NCBI RefSeq assembly: GCF_001884135.1
Contig: NZ_MAOC01000098.1
Span: forward strand, 1-64,000
Direction of reading: 5' to 3'
Origin: Bacillus nitratireducens
GTDB taxonomy: Bacteria; Bacillota; Bacilli; Bacillales; Bacillaceae_G
DNA length: 64,000 nucleotides
In this document: positions 45,831-52,831 of the stretch, piece after piece
Numbering within the stretch: the stretch's first letter is position 1
Layout: the number at the start of each line of letters is the position of its first letter
Notes under the pieces: generated by a model
What the model was told of the DNA's origin: nothing
What the model saw: only the letters and a program-made list of their open reading frames with translations
Database searches by the model: none
Made by a program: the position numbers and the translations under genes

Positions 45831-46016
45831 ATGGGAGTATACGTTCTAACAGTCTTTGAAAAAGATGGTTCTAAAGCATTAGATGAATCATTCGAGGCGG
45901 CAACTGAAAAGGAAGCGAAAGCAAAAGGTGAATCTATTTTACAAGAAAAAGGATTGTATGAAAAAACACATCGCTGCACATCTTCTGCAGGTAAGCTCGT
46001 TTTATTCCAGCGCTAA
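45831..46016 (+). CDS. yhzD: YhzD-like small protein
   Basis: 61 aa from ATG 45831 with GGAGGGG upstream (an in-frame TTG at 45816 is inside the site). The sequence MGVYVLTVFEKDGSKAL and the C-terminal KTHRCTSSAGKLVLFQR match YhzD. Soluble, unknown function. Confidence 0.85.
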   Translation: MGVYVLTVFEKDGSKALDESFEAATEKEAKAKGESILQEKGLYEKTHRCTSSAGKLVLFQR

Positions 46017-46046
46017 AAAAAAGAAGCGTTATCCGCTTCTTTTTAC
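46014..46046. terminator. Shared terminator
   Basis: AAAGAAGCG and CGCTTCTTT with A and T runs, serving the convergent genes on both sides. Confidence 0.8.
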
Positions 46047-46405
46047 TCTACTATATCTTCGTCACACCACGTAAACACCACATCTAGAATGCGATTACCG
46101 ATACGTACGCGCTTATTCCATTTTCCTGTTTGGATCTGATGTTGCAATTCTGCTTTCATCTTTTCCGTCCAGTCGTGAATCGTTTCACTACCGGCGTACG
46201 GATATACGCTCGGAAACTCTTCCTGCAGTAGATGCAAGCTCTCTGCATCAAAATGAAAATGGAAGAAGTAGTTTGCTGTAAGCGATGGTTCTTGTAATCG
46301 TAAAAAATGATCATCAACTTGCTTTCTATTCCTATAGAAAGTAAAGATATTCACTTTACCGCTCGTAATTTGGTCAATTTGAATTTCGTGCTTCTCTATA
46401 ATCAC
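46043..46405 (-). CDS. Hypothetical protein, 120 aa
   Basis: Soluble, mixed helix/strand (VNIFTFYRNRKQVDDHFLRL, HFHFDAESLHLLQEEFPSVY, RIGNRILDVVFTW). Not recognised. It lies between two inverted bcr1-like repeats and converges with yhzD. It looks like a real gene because codon patterns are even along its length, but I see no decisive motif. Confidence 0.6.
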   Translation of the reverse strand: MIIEKHEIQIDQITSGKVNIFTFYRNRKQVDDHFLRLQEPSLTANYFFHFHFDAESLHLLQEEFPSVYPYAGSETIHDWTEKMKAELQHQIQTGKWNKRVRIGNRILDVVFTWCDEDIVE

Positions 46406-46533
46406 GTCTTGCCCACCTCGTTATATACTATCCTTAGTATATATGTCTTTTGCAACAAAGTTAACCATTTTCGCGCGAAATTCATTTCCTTCATTATATT
46501 ACCTGTACCTCCAAGTACAATCAGAACAACTAA

Positions 46534-46687
46534 AGTGAAACTTTAATCATTGGGGAATCTTTTCATCCCAAATGATTATTAGTTGAACCAATCGGGCATT
46601 TACGGGCAGTTGATCTCCCACCTAACCGCTTTGCTTCATAGCCCAATTTCAAGGTGGGAGTCTTACTGCCCGTTAATGCGGGGTAAA
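46534..46687 (-). repeat. bcr1-like repeat, copy B
   Basis: 154 bases in opposite orientation to copy A. Contains the internal hairpin CTCCCACCT/AGGTGGGAG that copy A lacks. Length agrees with the recalled 155-bp size of bcr1 repeats. Confidence 0.8.
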
Positions 46688-46712
46688 AACAAAGTTGAAG
46701 GGGAGCGATCAC

Positions 46713-46853
46713 ATGTATTTCGGAAGCAAAGGTTGGTATGTAAAAGAACTTAAAAAATTAGGTATTCGTACTTATGAAGGTAAAAAACTAGAATCTTATC
46801 GTACACATATTTTATCTAGTTTACTTGAGAGAATGAAGAAAGCTTCGGCTTAA
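46713..46853 (+). CDS. DUF2639 small protein (YflJ-like)
   Basis: 46 aa from ATG 46713 with GAAGGGGAG upstream. It reads MYFGSKGWYVKELKKLGIRT, then EGKKLESYRTHILSSLL, the DUF2639 pattern of YflJ. Function unknown. Its ribosome site lies just past the bcr1-like repeat. Confidence 0.75.
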   Translation: MYFGSKGWYVKELKKLGIRTYEGKKLESYRTHILSSLLERMKKASA

Positions 46854-46860
46854 TAGATGT

Positions 46861-46890
46861 AGGAAGCAACTACGGTTGCTTCCTTTTTAT
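46861..46890 (+). terminator. Terminator of DUF2639 gene
   Basis: AGGAAGCAAC-TACG-GTTGCTTCCT then T5. Confidence 0.85.
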
Positions 46891-46983
46891 TTTGCGCATA
46901 TCCCCTCCTACATGTAAATGAAACAAGCAATTGAACCGCAGATGTTATAATACATTTAACTACACTAAGGGGGAACGTTTATC

Positions 46984-47976
46984 TTGCACGGAAAACACAT
47001 TCAATTTCACAAGTTTGGTAACCCAAAAGATGTATTACAAGTTGAATATAAAAATATAGAACCATTAAAAGATAATGAAGTTTTAGTTCGTATGTTAGTT
47101 AGACCGATTAATCCATCTGACTTAATTCCCATAACCGGAGCGTATGCGCATAGAATCCCTTTACCTAACATACCTGGTTATGAAGGTGTTGGTATTGTAG
47201 AAGATATAGGCGCGGGCGTTTCTAGAGACCTTATCGGTAAACGTGTTTTACCTTTACGCGGAGAAGGTACTTGGCAAGAGTTCGTTACAACATCAGCTGA
47301 TTTTGTAGTCCCTATTCCTGATTCAATCGATGATTTTACAGCGGCACAAATGTATATTAATCCCCTTACGGCGTGGGTCACATGTACAGAAGCGTTAAAC
47401 TTACAGAGTAATGACGTTTTATTAGTGAATGCTTGCGGATCCGCTATTGGTCATCTATTTGCGCAGTTATCACAAATTTTAAACTTCCGATTAATTGCTA
47501 TTACAAGAAATAATAAGCATACAGAAGAATTACTACGCCTTGGTGCTGAGTATGTAATTGATACCTCCACTGCCCCACTTTATGAAACAGTTATGGAATT
47601 AACAAACGGGCTCGGTGCGGATGCTGCGATTGATTCTATCGGGGGACCGGATGGAAATGCATTAGCTTTCTCCTTACGTCCAAATGGGCACTTTTTAACT
47701 ATCGGTCTTCTATCTGGGATACAAGTAAACTGGGCAGAGATTGTTACGAAAGCAAAGGTGCACGCGAATATATTTCATTTACGACATTGGAATAAAGAAG
47801 TATCACCATATAAATGGCAAGAGACGTTTCGTCACTTAATTCGCCTAGTGGAAAATAAGCAATTACGTTTCATGAAAGTACATTCTACGTATGACTTAAC
47901 AGATTTGAAAACTGCGGTTGATGTCGTTCAATCTGCTGAGAAAACAAAAGGGAAAGTATTTTTGACGAGTTATTAA
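46984..47976 (+). CDS. Zinc-independent MDR oxidoreductase (quinone/enoyl reductase type)
   Basis: 330 aa, TTG start with AAGGGGGAACG upstream. MDR fold: PGYEGVGIVEDIG, then NADP-binding VNACGSAIGHLFAQLSQ, and IDSIGGPDGNALAF. There is no zinc-ligand Cys/His set, so it is a quinone reductase or 2-enoyl thioester reductase rather than an alcohol dehydrogenase. Monocistronic as far as seen. Confidence 0.8.
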   Translation: MHGKHIQFHKFGNPKDVLQVEYKNIEPLKDNEVLVRMLVRPINPSDLIPITGAYAHRIPLPNIPGYEGVGIVEDIGAGVSRDLIGKRVLPLRGEGTWQEFVTTSADFVVPIPDSIDDFTAAQMYINPLTAWVTCTEALNLQSNDVLLVNACGSAIGHLFAQLSQILNFRLIAITRNNKHTEELLRLGAEYVIDTSTAPLYETVMELTNGLGADAAIDSIGGPDGNALAFSLRPNGHFLTIGLLSGIQVNWAEIVTKAKVHANIFHLRHWNKEVSPYKWQETFRHLIRLVENKQLRFMKVHSTYDLTDLKTAVDVVQSAEKTKGKVFLTSY

Positions 47977-48093
47977 ATACAATGGAACAAGTCCTTTTGA
48001 TTGACCTTTTAAATAGACTAGACAGTACGTTTAGCGGCTTACAATTGTAATTATCTGGTATGATTCTATTAAAAGGTGAAAGGAGATTTTAAC

Positions 48094-48400
48094 ATGTGGT
48101 TAATTTCGGCAATTGCGCCTGTTGTAATAGTTGGAGGAATTGTAGTATATGTGATTAGAAGGCTTAAACATAAATATAACAACGGTAACTTAGGTAAAAA
48201 AAAAATCAAAAAATGCTCAAGTTTTATTAGATAGTTTAATACCAATGGGAATGCTTTTAGGCTGTTTAATCGGTATAATTGTCGACATATTTTTCCCGGA
48301 TTATTCACTGTTTATAGTTGGTTTAGGAGCTGGAATAGGCTATTTATTTGGATTTTTTGCCTATGAAATTTATAGCAAGACAGGAAACGATTTTTCATAA
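48094..48400 (+). pseudogene. Membrane protein gene disrupted at a 10-A run
   Basis: ATG 48094 (AAAGGTGAAAGGAG upstream) starts a two-helix protein that as read stops at 48232-48234 (46 codons). Removing one A from the 10-A run at 48196-48205 restores an open frame to 48398: MLLGCLIGIIVDIFFPDYSL, then GLGAGIGYLFGFFAY. The intact product would be about 101 residues with three membrane segments. This may be a true frameshift, a slippage-controlled gene or a base-call error. Confidence 0.7.
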
Positions 48401-48432
48401 TCTAAAAACAAACACAATTGTAGAATAAGTGA

Positions 48433-48470
48433 GGTCAGTACATATGAGTCATATAAAATATGTACTGGCC
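48433..48470 (+). terminator. Hairpin after disrupted gene
   Basis: GGTCAGTACATAT and ATATGTACTGGCC pair with one wobble. T-run is weak, so function as terminator is uncertain. Confidence 0.4.
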
Positions 48471-48526
48471 CTTCAATTATTTCATCAACGTTATCCCCTC
48501 CCACCTCAACTACCTAAAAAATAACA

Positions 48527-48555
48527 TTGTCAACAGAACTTAAATTGGTTATCAT
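48527..48555 (+). promoter_or_regulatory. Promoter of GntR regulator gene
   Basis: -35 TTGTCA (48527-48532), 17-base spacer, -10 TATCAT (48550-48555). The start codon is 29 bases on. Confidence 0.6.
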
Positions 48556-48583
48556 AAAAGCGAATGTAACAGGAGATGAGCAG

Positions 48584-49264
48584 ATGAATATAAACGAAAA
48601 GAAATCTTTTTCAAAAGTTTCTCGGCGGAAATTAGTCGATGAAGTGTTGGAACGTTTACAAGAAAAAATCTTTTCTGGCGAGTATGAAGTTGGTGATCGA
48701 CTCCCTACAGAGCCGCAATTAATGGAAGAGTTAGGTGTAGGGCGTTCGACGCTGCGAGAAAGCATAAAGATATTAGTACATGCTGGCATCTTAGAAGTTC
48801 GACAAGGACAAGGTACTCGTATTGTCTCACTAAATACAACACAAGATTCATTTGAAAAACGATTGCAAGCAGCTAATATTAATCATGTGTATGAAGCAAG
48901 AAATATGTTAGATAAAGAAGTAGCGATGTTAGCGGCACAGCGCCGAAGTGAAGAGGATCTTTTATACTTAAAAGGACATTTGAATAAACGAAAAAATGCC
49001 CTTCATGAAGGAAATTATGTAGCATACATAGATGCAGACATTCAGTTTCATCTAGCAATTGCAAAGGCGAGCAAAAACGAAGTTCTACTTGATTTGTATC
49101 AATCTTTCGTACCTGCCCTTCGCCACATTTTAAGCCAATTAATATTAAATACAGTGAACTATGAAGATAACTCTGACATTCATGAAAAGTTATTCCAAGC
49201 TATTTTAAAACAAAATACCGAAGAGGCACGAACATACGCTGTTCAAAATTTGGAGCTGAAATAA
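48584..49264 (+). CDS. FadR-type GntR regulator
   Basis: 226 aa from ATG 48584 (AGGAGATGAG upstream). N-terminal winged helix with EYEVGDRLPTEPQLMEELGV and STLRESIKILVHAGILEVRQ, C-terminal FCD domain with FHLAIAKASKNEVLLDLYQS (metal or acid ligand site). It adjoins an MFS exporter gene with 76 bases between and is likely its regulator. Confidence 0.87.
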   Translation: MNINEKKSFSKVSRRKLVDEVLERLQEKIFSGEYEVGDRLPTEPQLMEELGVGRSTLRESIKILVHAGILEVRQGQGTRIVSLNTTQDSFEKRLQAANINHVYEARNMLDKEVAMLAAQRRSEEDLLYLKGHLNKRKNALHEGNYVAYIDADIQFHLAIAKASKNEVLLDLYQSFVPALRHILSQLILNTVNYEDNSDIHEKLFQAILKQNTEEARTYAVQNLELK

Positions 49265-49284
49265 GCTCCTTATATAATGCATTT

Positions 49285-49321
49285 AAACATCAGATGATAT
49301 ACTCAATAACATCTGATGTTT
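49285..49321. promoter_or_regulatory. Inverted repeat before MFS gene
   Basis: AAACATCAGATG and CATCTGATGTTT are perfect 12-base arms with a 13-base spacer, ending 20 bases before the MFS start. No T-run follows, so an operator or leader structure is more likely than a terminator. Confidence 0.5.
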
Positions 49322-49340
49322 AAGAGAGGAGAAAATCAAA

Positions 49341-50522
49341 TTGAAGCATCAAGAACGAACTTATTTGTATATACTAGCACTATTTTTTGTTTCCATTAAT
49401 TTACGTATCGGAATCACATCTGTTTCACCTTTATTAGAAACAATCCGACAAGATTTAAATATAAGCAATTTTTCCGTTAGTTTTTTAACAGCTATTCCGG
49501 TTTTTTGTATGGGGACATTCGCCTTACTGACTGGGAAGGTCATTAAAAAATATGGGGCAGAAAAAGCAATTATGGCTTGTCTTATTTTAATTGGGTTTGC
49601 TACATGTATGAGGGCTTTTACTTCTTCCATTTCCACATTATTCGCGAGCTCTTTATTTATCGGCATTGGAATTGCACTTGCAGGTCCGTTACTATCAGGG
49701 TTTATTAAAGAGAAATTCCCTACGAAAATCGGCTTAATGATTGGAATATATTCAGTAGGCATGGGAACTGGCGCTTCTTTAAGTGCAGGATTAACGATTC
49801 CTTTACAACATGTATTAAAAGACGATTGGAATATGGCACTCGCTTTTTGGGGTGTGCTTACTATTATCGCTATTATATTTTGGTATCCGGTTATGAAACA
49901 AAAAAAGAATACGAGCACACAAAATAAAAAGAATAATAGCTTACCTTTAAGAAATACGAAAGCATGGTTGTTCACAATCTTTTTCGGACTACAATCAGGA
50001 ATCTTTTACTCCATTACGACTTGGCTTGCGCCCGCAAATCAAAGTATGGGTGTCAGCGGCGAGCAAGCTGGTACTCTTATAACTGTTTTTACAGTTGTTC
50101 AAATGATATGTAGCTTTTTAATTCCAACATTAGCCGATATTTATAAAAACCGAGCACTTTGGTTATTAGGTAGTATATGCTTTGTACTCGTAGGTTTATC
50201 GCTTATGATTTACCCACTAACTACACCATGGATCCCTTCTATTTTACTAGGTATCGGGCTCGGCGGCGTATTTCCACTCGCTCTTATGCTGCCGCTATAT
50301 GAAACAAAAACTTCAGAAGATGCGAGTGCATGGACTGCTATGATGCAGTCAGGAGGATATATTATGGGCGGATTTATTCCAGTCTTAGCAGGAATCGCTC
50401 GTGACTATTTTGATGGTTATACGCAAGTTTTTATTATAATGGCACTTTTAAGCTTAATTTTGTTCCTATTAACTTTAGTCATGAACAAAAAGAAAATAGA
50501 AGTAAAAGATCTTATAGCTTAA
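49341..50522 (+). CDS. MFS transporter, CynX/NimT type
   Basis: 393 aa, TTG start with GAGAGGAGAAAA upstream. About twelve membrane segments; ALFFVSINLRIGITSVSPLL at the start is the hallmark of the CynX/NimT family. Substrate unknown (these proteins move small organic or anionic compounds). Likely controlled by the preceding GntR protein. Confidence 0.88.
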   Translation: MKHQERTYLYILALFFVSINLRIGITSVSPLLETIRQDLNISNFSVSFLTAIPVFCMGTFALLTGKVIKKYGAEKAIMACLILIGFATCMRAFTSSISTLFASSLFIGIGIALAGPLLSGFIKEKFPTKIGLMIGIYSVGMGTGASLSAGLTIPLQHVLKDDWNMALAFWGVLTIIAIIFWYPVMKQKKNTSTQNKKNNSLPLRNTKAWLFTIFFGLQSGIFYSITTWLAPANQSMGVSGEQAGTLITVFTVVQMICSFLIPTLADIYKNRALWLLGSICFVLVGLSLMIYPLTTPWIPSILLGIGLGGVFPLALMLPLYETKTSEDASAWTAMMQSGGYIMGGFIPVLAGIARDYFDGYTQVFIIMALLSLILFLLTLVMNKKKIEVKDLIA

Positions 50523-50525
50523 ATA

Positions 50526-50571
50526 AAAAGAATGAGCTTTTTCCTAAAGGAGCAAGCTCATTCTTTTTACT
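50526..50571 (+). terminator. Terminator of MFS gene
   Basis: AAAAAGAATGAGCTT and AAGCTCATTCTTTTT are perfect arms. Confidence 0.85.
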
Positions 50572-50587
50572 TCTACTACTTGAAAAC

Positions 50588-50622
50588 AAAAAAAGCCCCT
50601 CAAAGCATACGCTTCAAGGGGT
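50588..50622 (-). terminator. Terminator of YbjQ gene
   Basis: Minus strand CCCCTTGAAGC and GCTTTGAGGGG, followed by CTTTTTTT. Confidence 0.8.
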
Positions 50623-50641
50623 GAGCCTGTTTTTTATTTAC

Positions 50642-50953
50642 TTATATACGTACAGCTGTACCACTTACAGCAACCATTAACATTCCATCACGAACAACTT
50701 CATAATCTACGTCAATACCAACGATAGCGTTCGCACCTTTTTGTTTTGCAAGTTCTTTCATTTCATCCATCGCGATATCACGAGCTTCTTTTAGCTTGCT
50801 TTCATAAGAACCAGCACGGCCACCGACAACATCACGAACTGAAGCAAATAAATCACGAACAATATTTGCACCCATAATAGCTTCACCATTTACAATATCA
50901 ATATACTCAATAATTTCTTTACCTTGGATTCCAGACGTTGTTGTTACAATCAT
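50642..50953 (-). CDS. YbjQ family heavy-metal-binding domain protein (UPF0145)
   Basis: 103 aa from ATG 50953 (AGGAG 10 bases upstream; a GTG at 50962 sits too close to it). The sequence [38 protein letters not shown] and [12 protein letters not shown] matches the pentameric YbjQ family. Function unsettled. Confidence 0.88.
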   Translation of the reverse strand: MIVTTTSGIQGKEIIEYIDIVNGEAIMGANIVRDLFASVRDVVGGRAGSYESKLKEARDIAMDEMKELAKQKGANAIVGIDVDYEVVRDGMLMVAVSGTAVRI

Positions 50954-51089
50954 GACTGACACTCTCCTAATAAGTTGTAGTTTTAATAAGCTTTCTTATG
51001 TCTTTATTATGACATGGAAAAAGTATCTAATCTATTGAATTACCTTACAGGAGTGTGACAATTTTGTAAGGATGAAACGCCTATTATTT

Positions 51090-51293
51090 TTAATAAAGAG
51101 CTTTAACATTTGGATACATAAATGATTCTCTATTTTCTCTCCAGTCCTTTTCTACTTCTTTAAAGGTTGGTCGCCCTAATTCTTCATTGTTTTTCTGTTT
51201 ACGAAACCATTTCTTCACATACTGATCTCCATTTTTCCTTTGAACCGTACAAAGGAAACTATTACTACTATCCTTTACTATTTTTACAATCAC
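51090..51293 (-). CDS. Hypothetical protein, 67 aa
   Basis: GTG start with GGAAGGAGCG upstream. Highly charged, with KKWFRKQKNNEELGRPTF and EVEKDWRENRESF. Not recognised. Stands alone between two gaps. Confidence 0.5.
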   Translation of the reverse strand: MIVKIVKDSSNSFLCTVQRKNGDQYVKKWFRKQKNNEELGRPTFKEVEKDWRENRESFMYPNVKALY

Positions 51294-51443
51294 GAAAAGA
51301 CGCTCCTTCCCTTTTCAATAACAGAATAGAACTTGATCTTTTACTATAAGCCCTTCCTCTCTTATAGTCATACGACTCCTCGGCCGCGCCAAAGTTGTAA
51401 GATCAAAAACGATATTCACTATGTTTAATATGTGACGTACATA

Positions 51444-51974
51444 TTATTTAAAGAAATCAGAGTTATAAGCATTATGTTTATCAAATATTTTATAGATTTC
51501 TAACTTATCATCTAATTTTGCATCTACTAAAATTAATATATTTCCATCGTAAATGTATTCTTCATATTTCTTAGCATGTTCTTCAGGAATTCCTAATCCG
51601 ATAAATGCTCCTATTAAACTTCCAGCTCCTCCGCCAATACCGGCTCCTCCAATAGCTGCTGCGATAGGTCCTGCCGCTACGATTGGACCCATTCCAGAAA
51701 CGGCAAGTATACCAAGACCTGTTAATAAACCACCGAGTCCGCCTGCTACTCCTCCTGCCACAAGCCCTGTCGCTGAAAAGATATCCGCTTTATGTGCAGT
51801 TTCATGATTCACTTTTTCACCCGATTTTTCTTCCAGATGTTCAATTTCCTTTTGATCCTTTGCAATAGCTGAAATATTATCCGCCGAGTATCCTTTATCA
51901 TTTAATTCATTAATAACACATGCCGCATCATCAATTGTTCTAAAAACACCTACTATTTTTCTGTCTACATTCAT
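51444..51974 (-). CDS. General stress protein (GSP17M/YflT-like) with glycine-rich core
   Basis: 176 aa. N-terminal GSP17M-type domain (VGVFRTIDDAACVINELNDK, ISAIAKD) is followed by a long glycine/alanine-rich membrane-like core (about residues 70-130) and the C-terminal EEHAKKYEEYIYDGNILILVDA. Such proteins belong to the SigB stress group in B. cereus (recalled). It follows the 46-aa peptide gene, which has a SigB-type promoter. RBS AGGAGG. Confidence 0.82.
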   Translation of the reverse strand: MNVDRKIVGVFRTIDDAACVINELNDKGYSADNISAIAKDQKEIEHLEEKSGEKVNHETAHKADIFSATGLVAGGVAGGLGGLLTGLGILAVSGMGPIVAAGPIAAAIGGAGIGGGAGSLIGAFIGLGIPEEHAKKYEEYIYDGNILILVDAKLDDKLEIYKIFDKHNAYNSDFFK

Positions 51975-52010
51975 AACTATTAACCTCCTAAAGTTTTATA
52001 TAATGTATCT

Positions 52011-52151
52011 TTATCTTTCTTCATTTCTGTATACACTAATCTTCTTATTAACATAACCATTTACGAAAAAAGCGAATAATAAAAGGATTACAAGCGAACT
52101 ACTTAACAAGTAAATTAAATCAAATGTAATATCAATCATCATTTCATTCAT
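52011..52151 (-). CDS. 46-aa membrane peptide, SigB-promoted
   Basis: ATG 52151 behind AAGGAG (spaced 9). One helix (LIYLLSSSLVILLLFAFFVN) and a basic tail. A SigB-type promoter lies about 96 bases upstream on the minus strand, and the stress gene at 51444 follows 36 bases after. Unknown function. Confidence 0.6.
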   Translation of the reverse strand: MNEMMIDITFDLIYLLSSSLVILLLFAFFVNGYVNKKISVYRNEER

Positions 52152-52246
52152 GTATACCAGACTCCTTTTTATTTAAAGTAAAAGTATATTTTTATAGGCT
52201 AGAAATTTTATGATTCATCTTCAGTCAATCTCTTTGTAGTATATGT

Positions 52247-52271
52247 ATACCCTTCGTAACCCTTTCTAAAC
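52247..52271 (-). promoter_or_regulatory. SigB-type promoter (minus)
   Basis: -35 GTTTAG (52266-52271), 13-base spacer, -10 GGGTAT (52247-52252). It drives the 46-aa peptide and the GSP17M-like gene. Confidence 0.75.
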
Positions 52272-52308
52272 GTAAAAATACTATAATTATATTTTTTCTT
52301 ATTTATAT

Positions 52309-52333
52309 GTTTAACATTTTTTAAAACGGGTAT
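52309..52333 (+). promoter_or_regulatory. SigB-type promoter (plus)
   Basis: -35 GTTTAA (52309-52314), 13-base spacer, -10 GGGTAT (52328-52333), 42 bases before the HPr-like gene. A perfect match to the SigB consensus. Confidence 0.85.
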
Positions 52334-52374
52334 GTTTATATTGTTATGCTTACTATATGGAAAGGAATATTTCG

Positions 52375-52626
52375 ATGAATGCAATCCAATCTACTACTAT
52401 TCTTTATAATGAAACACCTACAATAACGCAGATGCATCATTTTTATGCTTTAATGACAACATTTCAAACTAATTTATTTATAAGTAAACATGGAACACTT
52501 ACTTCTATTAAAAGCTTAAGCACATTAATATCCTTTTTCCTTACTGTAAAAAAGAGAGAGCTTGTATTATTTATCTTTGAAGGAATAGATGCAAAAAAAG
52601 CTTTAAGAACACTCTTTCCTTCTTAA
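52375..52626 (+). CDS. HPr-like protein without phospho-histidine
   Basis: 83 aa from ATG 52375 (GGAAAGGAA upstream). The pattern LFISKHGTLTSIKSLSTLIS and ELVLFIFEGIDAKKALRTL resembles the C-terminal two-thirds of HPr/Crh, but the His15 context is absent. It is probably a SigB-controlled regulatory paralogue rather than a sugar-phosphotransfer protein. Family placement moderate. Confidence 0.65.
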   Translation: MNAIQSTTILYNETPTITQMHHFYALMTTFQTNLFISKHGTLTSIKSLSTLISFFLTVKKRELVLFIFEGIDAKKALRTLFPS

Positions 52627-52708
52627 AAGTTTTATTATCCCCCTATTCCCTCGATCGTTACTTTTCATATATGTTTTTATATTTCAAAATGATTTCCTCT
52701 ATTAAAAA

Positions 52709-52740
52709 AGAACCCCCTAATACAATAGGGGGATTTCTAG
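52709..52740 (+). terminator. Terminator of HPr-like gene
   Basis: CCCCCTA-ATACAA-TAGGGGG then ATTTCT. Confidence 0.65.
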
Positions 52741-52831
52741 TTTGGCCTTATAAAAACTGATATAATATATATTACGTTTTTCATTCCTTACAATTGAAAA
52801 CTTTGAATAACCTTGAAGGTAGGAATTTTTA

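Noticed and set aside
49361-49975. 204-codon minus-strand frame inside the MFS gene
   Set aside because: Mirror of a hydrophobic transporter gene; no start signal.
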